NCBI RefSeq assembly: GCF_000230835.1 | Contig: NZ_CM001240.1 | Location: forward strand, 4,800,779 to 4,864,778 | Direction of reading: 5' to 3' | Origin: Clostridium sp. DL-VIII | GTDB lineage: Bacteria; Bacillota; Clostridia; Clostridiales; Clostridiaceae | Length of the DNA: 64,000 bases | In this document: positions 63,818 through 64,000 of the stretch, piece by piece | Numbering within the stretch: position 1 is the first letter of the stretch | How the letters are laid out: each line of letters starts with the position of its first letter | Notes under the pieces: generated by a model | The model's database searches: none | What the model saw: only the letters and a program-made list of their open reading frames with translations | What the model was told of the DNA's origin: nothing | Made by a program: the position numbers and the translations under genes

Positions 63818-64000
63818 TTACACTTGCATTACATTTTTCTTGTATTCAGCTGGAGTATAACCTGTATGCTGTTTGAATATTGAGCATAAATAATTTTTAC
63901 TAATATTTAGTTTATTTGCTATAGACGTTAATGTACTATCTTCATCTATATGTTTAAGTACATATTCACATGCTTTATATACTATATTATCACCTTGATT
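63818..64000 (-). CDS. AraC family transcriptional regulator, C-terminal part
   Basis: The 60 C-terminal residues carry the AraC-type double helix-turn-helix: STLTSIANKLNISKNYLCSI followed by FKQHTGYTPAEYKKN. This is the canonical recognition-helix and closing motif of AraC/XylS regulators. The rest of the gene continues beyond the window, so any sensor domain is unseen. It may control the nearby lichenase gene on the same strand, but that is only a guess. Confidence 0.88.
   Translation of the reverse strand, partial: NQGDNIVYKACEYVLKHIDEDSTLTSIANKLNISKNYLCSIFKQHTGYTPAEYKKNVMQV

Noticed and set aside
1..64000. CRISPR arrays, tRNA or rRNA genes, prophage modules
   Set aside because: No regularly spaced direct repeats, no tRNA-type TTCGA arm with CCA end, no rRNA signature and no phage structural genes were found.

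Overview
The window is low-GC chromosomal DNA of a spore-forming, anaerobic Firmicute, almost certainly Clostridium sensu stricto. The evidence is the AT-rich codon use, strong AGGAGG-type ribosome binding sites, T-box leaders before aminoacyl-tRNA synthetases, glycine and ZTP riboswitches, an H-type small acid-soluble spore protein and a secreted lichenase. The gene set resembles solventogenic clostridia such as C. beijerinckii, but that species-level impression is inference. No rRNA, tRNA, CRISPR array or prophage was seen.

Layout. 1-6.6 kb: the end of an EamA permease, three intact GNAT acetyltransferases and one broken one, threonine aldolase, NhaA with a leader that contains a terminator, a DUF441 protein and a histidine phosphatase. 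6.7-9.5 kb: a pseudoknot-rich candidate RNA before a Cof-type HAD phosphatase, a ~185-bp palindromic repeat, and an intact ISL3-type insertion sequence with terminal inverted repeats and an 8-bp target duplication. 9.5-18.7 kb: a fourth intact GNAT, YitT, a secreted glycosidase-like protein, VOC and OsmC proteins, an XRE/ImmA pair, DegV, two SHOCT-type membrane proteins and a zinc-type CDF exporter. 18.9-25.0 kb: a glycosyltransferase/flippase pair, an Nramp-type transporter with Mg2+-type binding motifs in an operon with a soluble MgtE-N/CBS protein (preceded by a 26-residue leader ORF), and a second glycosyltransferase. 25.2-34.8 kb: sspH, NhaC, a DUF2238-like protein, a FIST sensor plus soluble MCP, PepF, MFS with a DUF2087 regulator, and a truncated uracil-DNA glycosylase.

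34.8-45.9 kb: PHP phosphoesterase, two tandem disordered peptides, a tandem glycine riboswitch controlling a TRIC/YadS permease, MFS, an XRE-TPR regulator, glnS behind a pseudoknotted element, a MetRS-like protein with a T-box, and a pentapeptide-repeat protein. 46.1-54.7 kb: a paired DUF6179/DUF6323-like operon, a T-box/NUDIX/gltX operon, a T-box/serS unit and a second transposase. 55.1-64 kb: the agmatine-to-putrescine operon (aguA, aguB), a ZTP riboswitch with a stand-alone AICAR formyltransferase, a repeated-helix protein, an M29 aminopeptidase, FabV, a GH16 lichenase and the end of an AraC regulator.

Common themes are translation supply (three synthetases under T-box control plus glnS), ion homeostasis (NhaA, NhaC, Nramp/MgtE-N, CDF), one-carbon and purine sensing, and polyamine synthesis. 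The intergenic DNA carries at least two dispersed repeat families and two candidate pseudoknotted RNAs. These RNAs, the non-Met-looking T-box specifier before the MetRS-like gene, and the leader ORF before the Mg2+-type operon are the parts most likely to hold undescribed biology.
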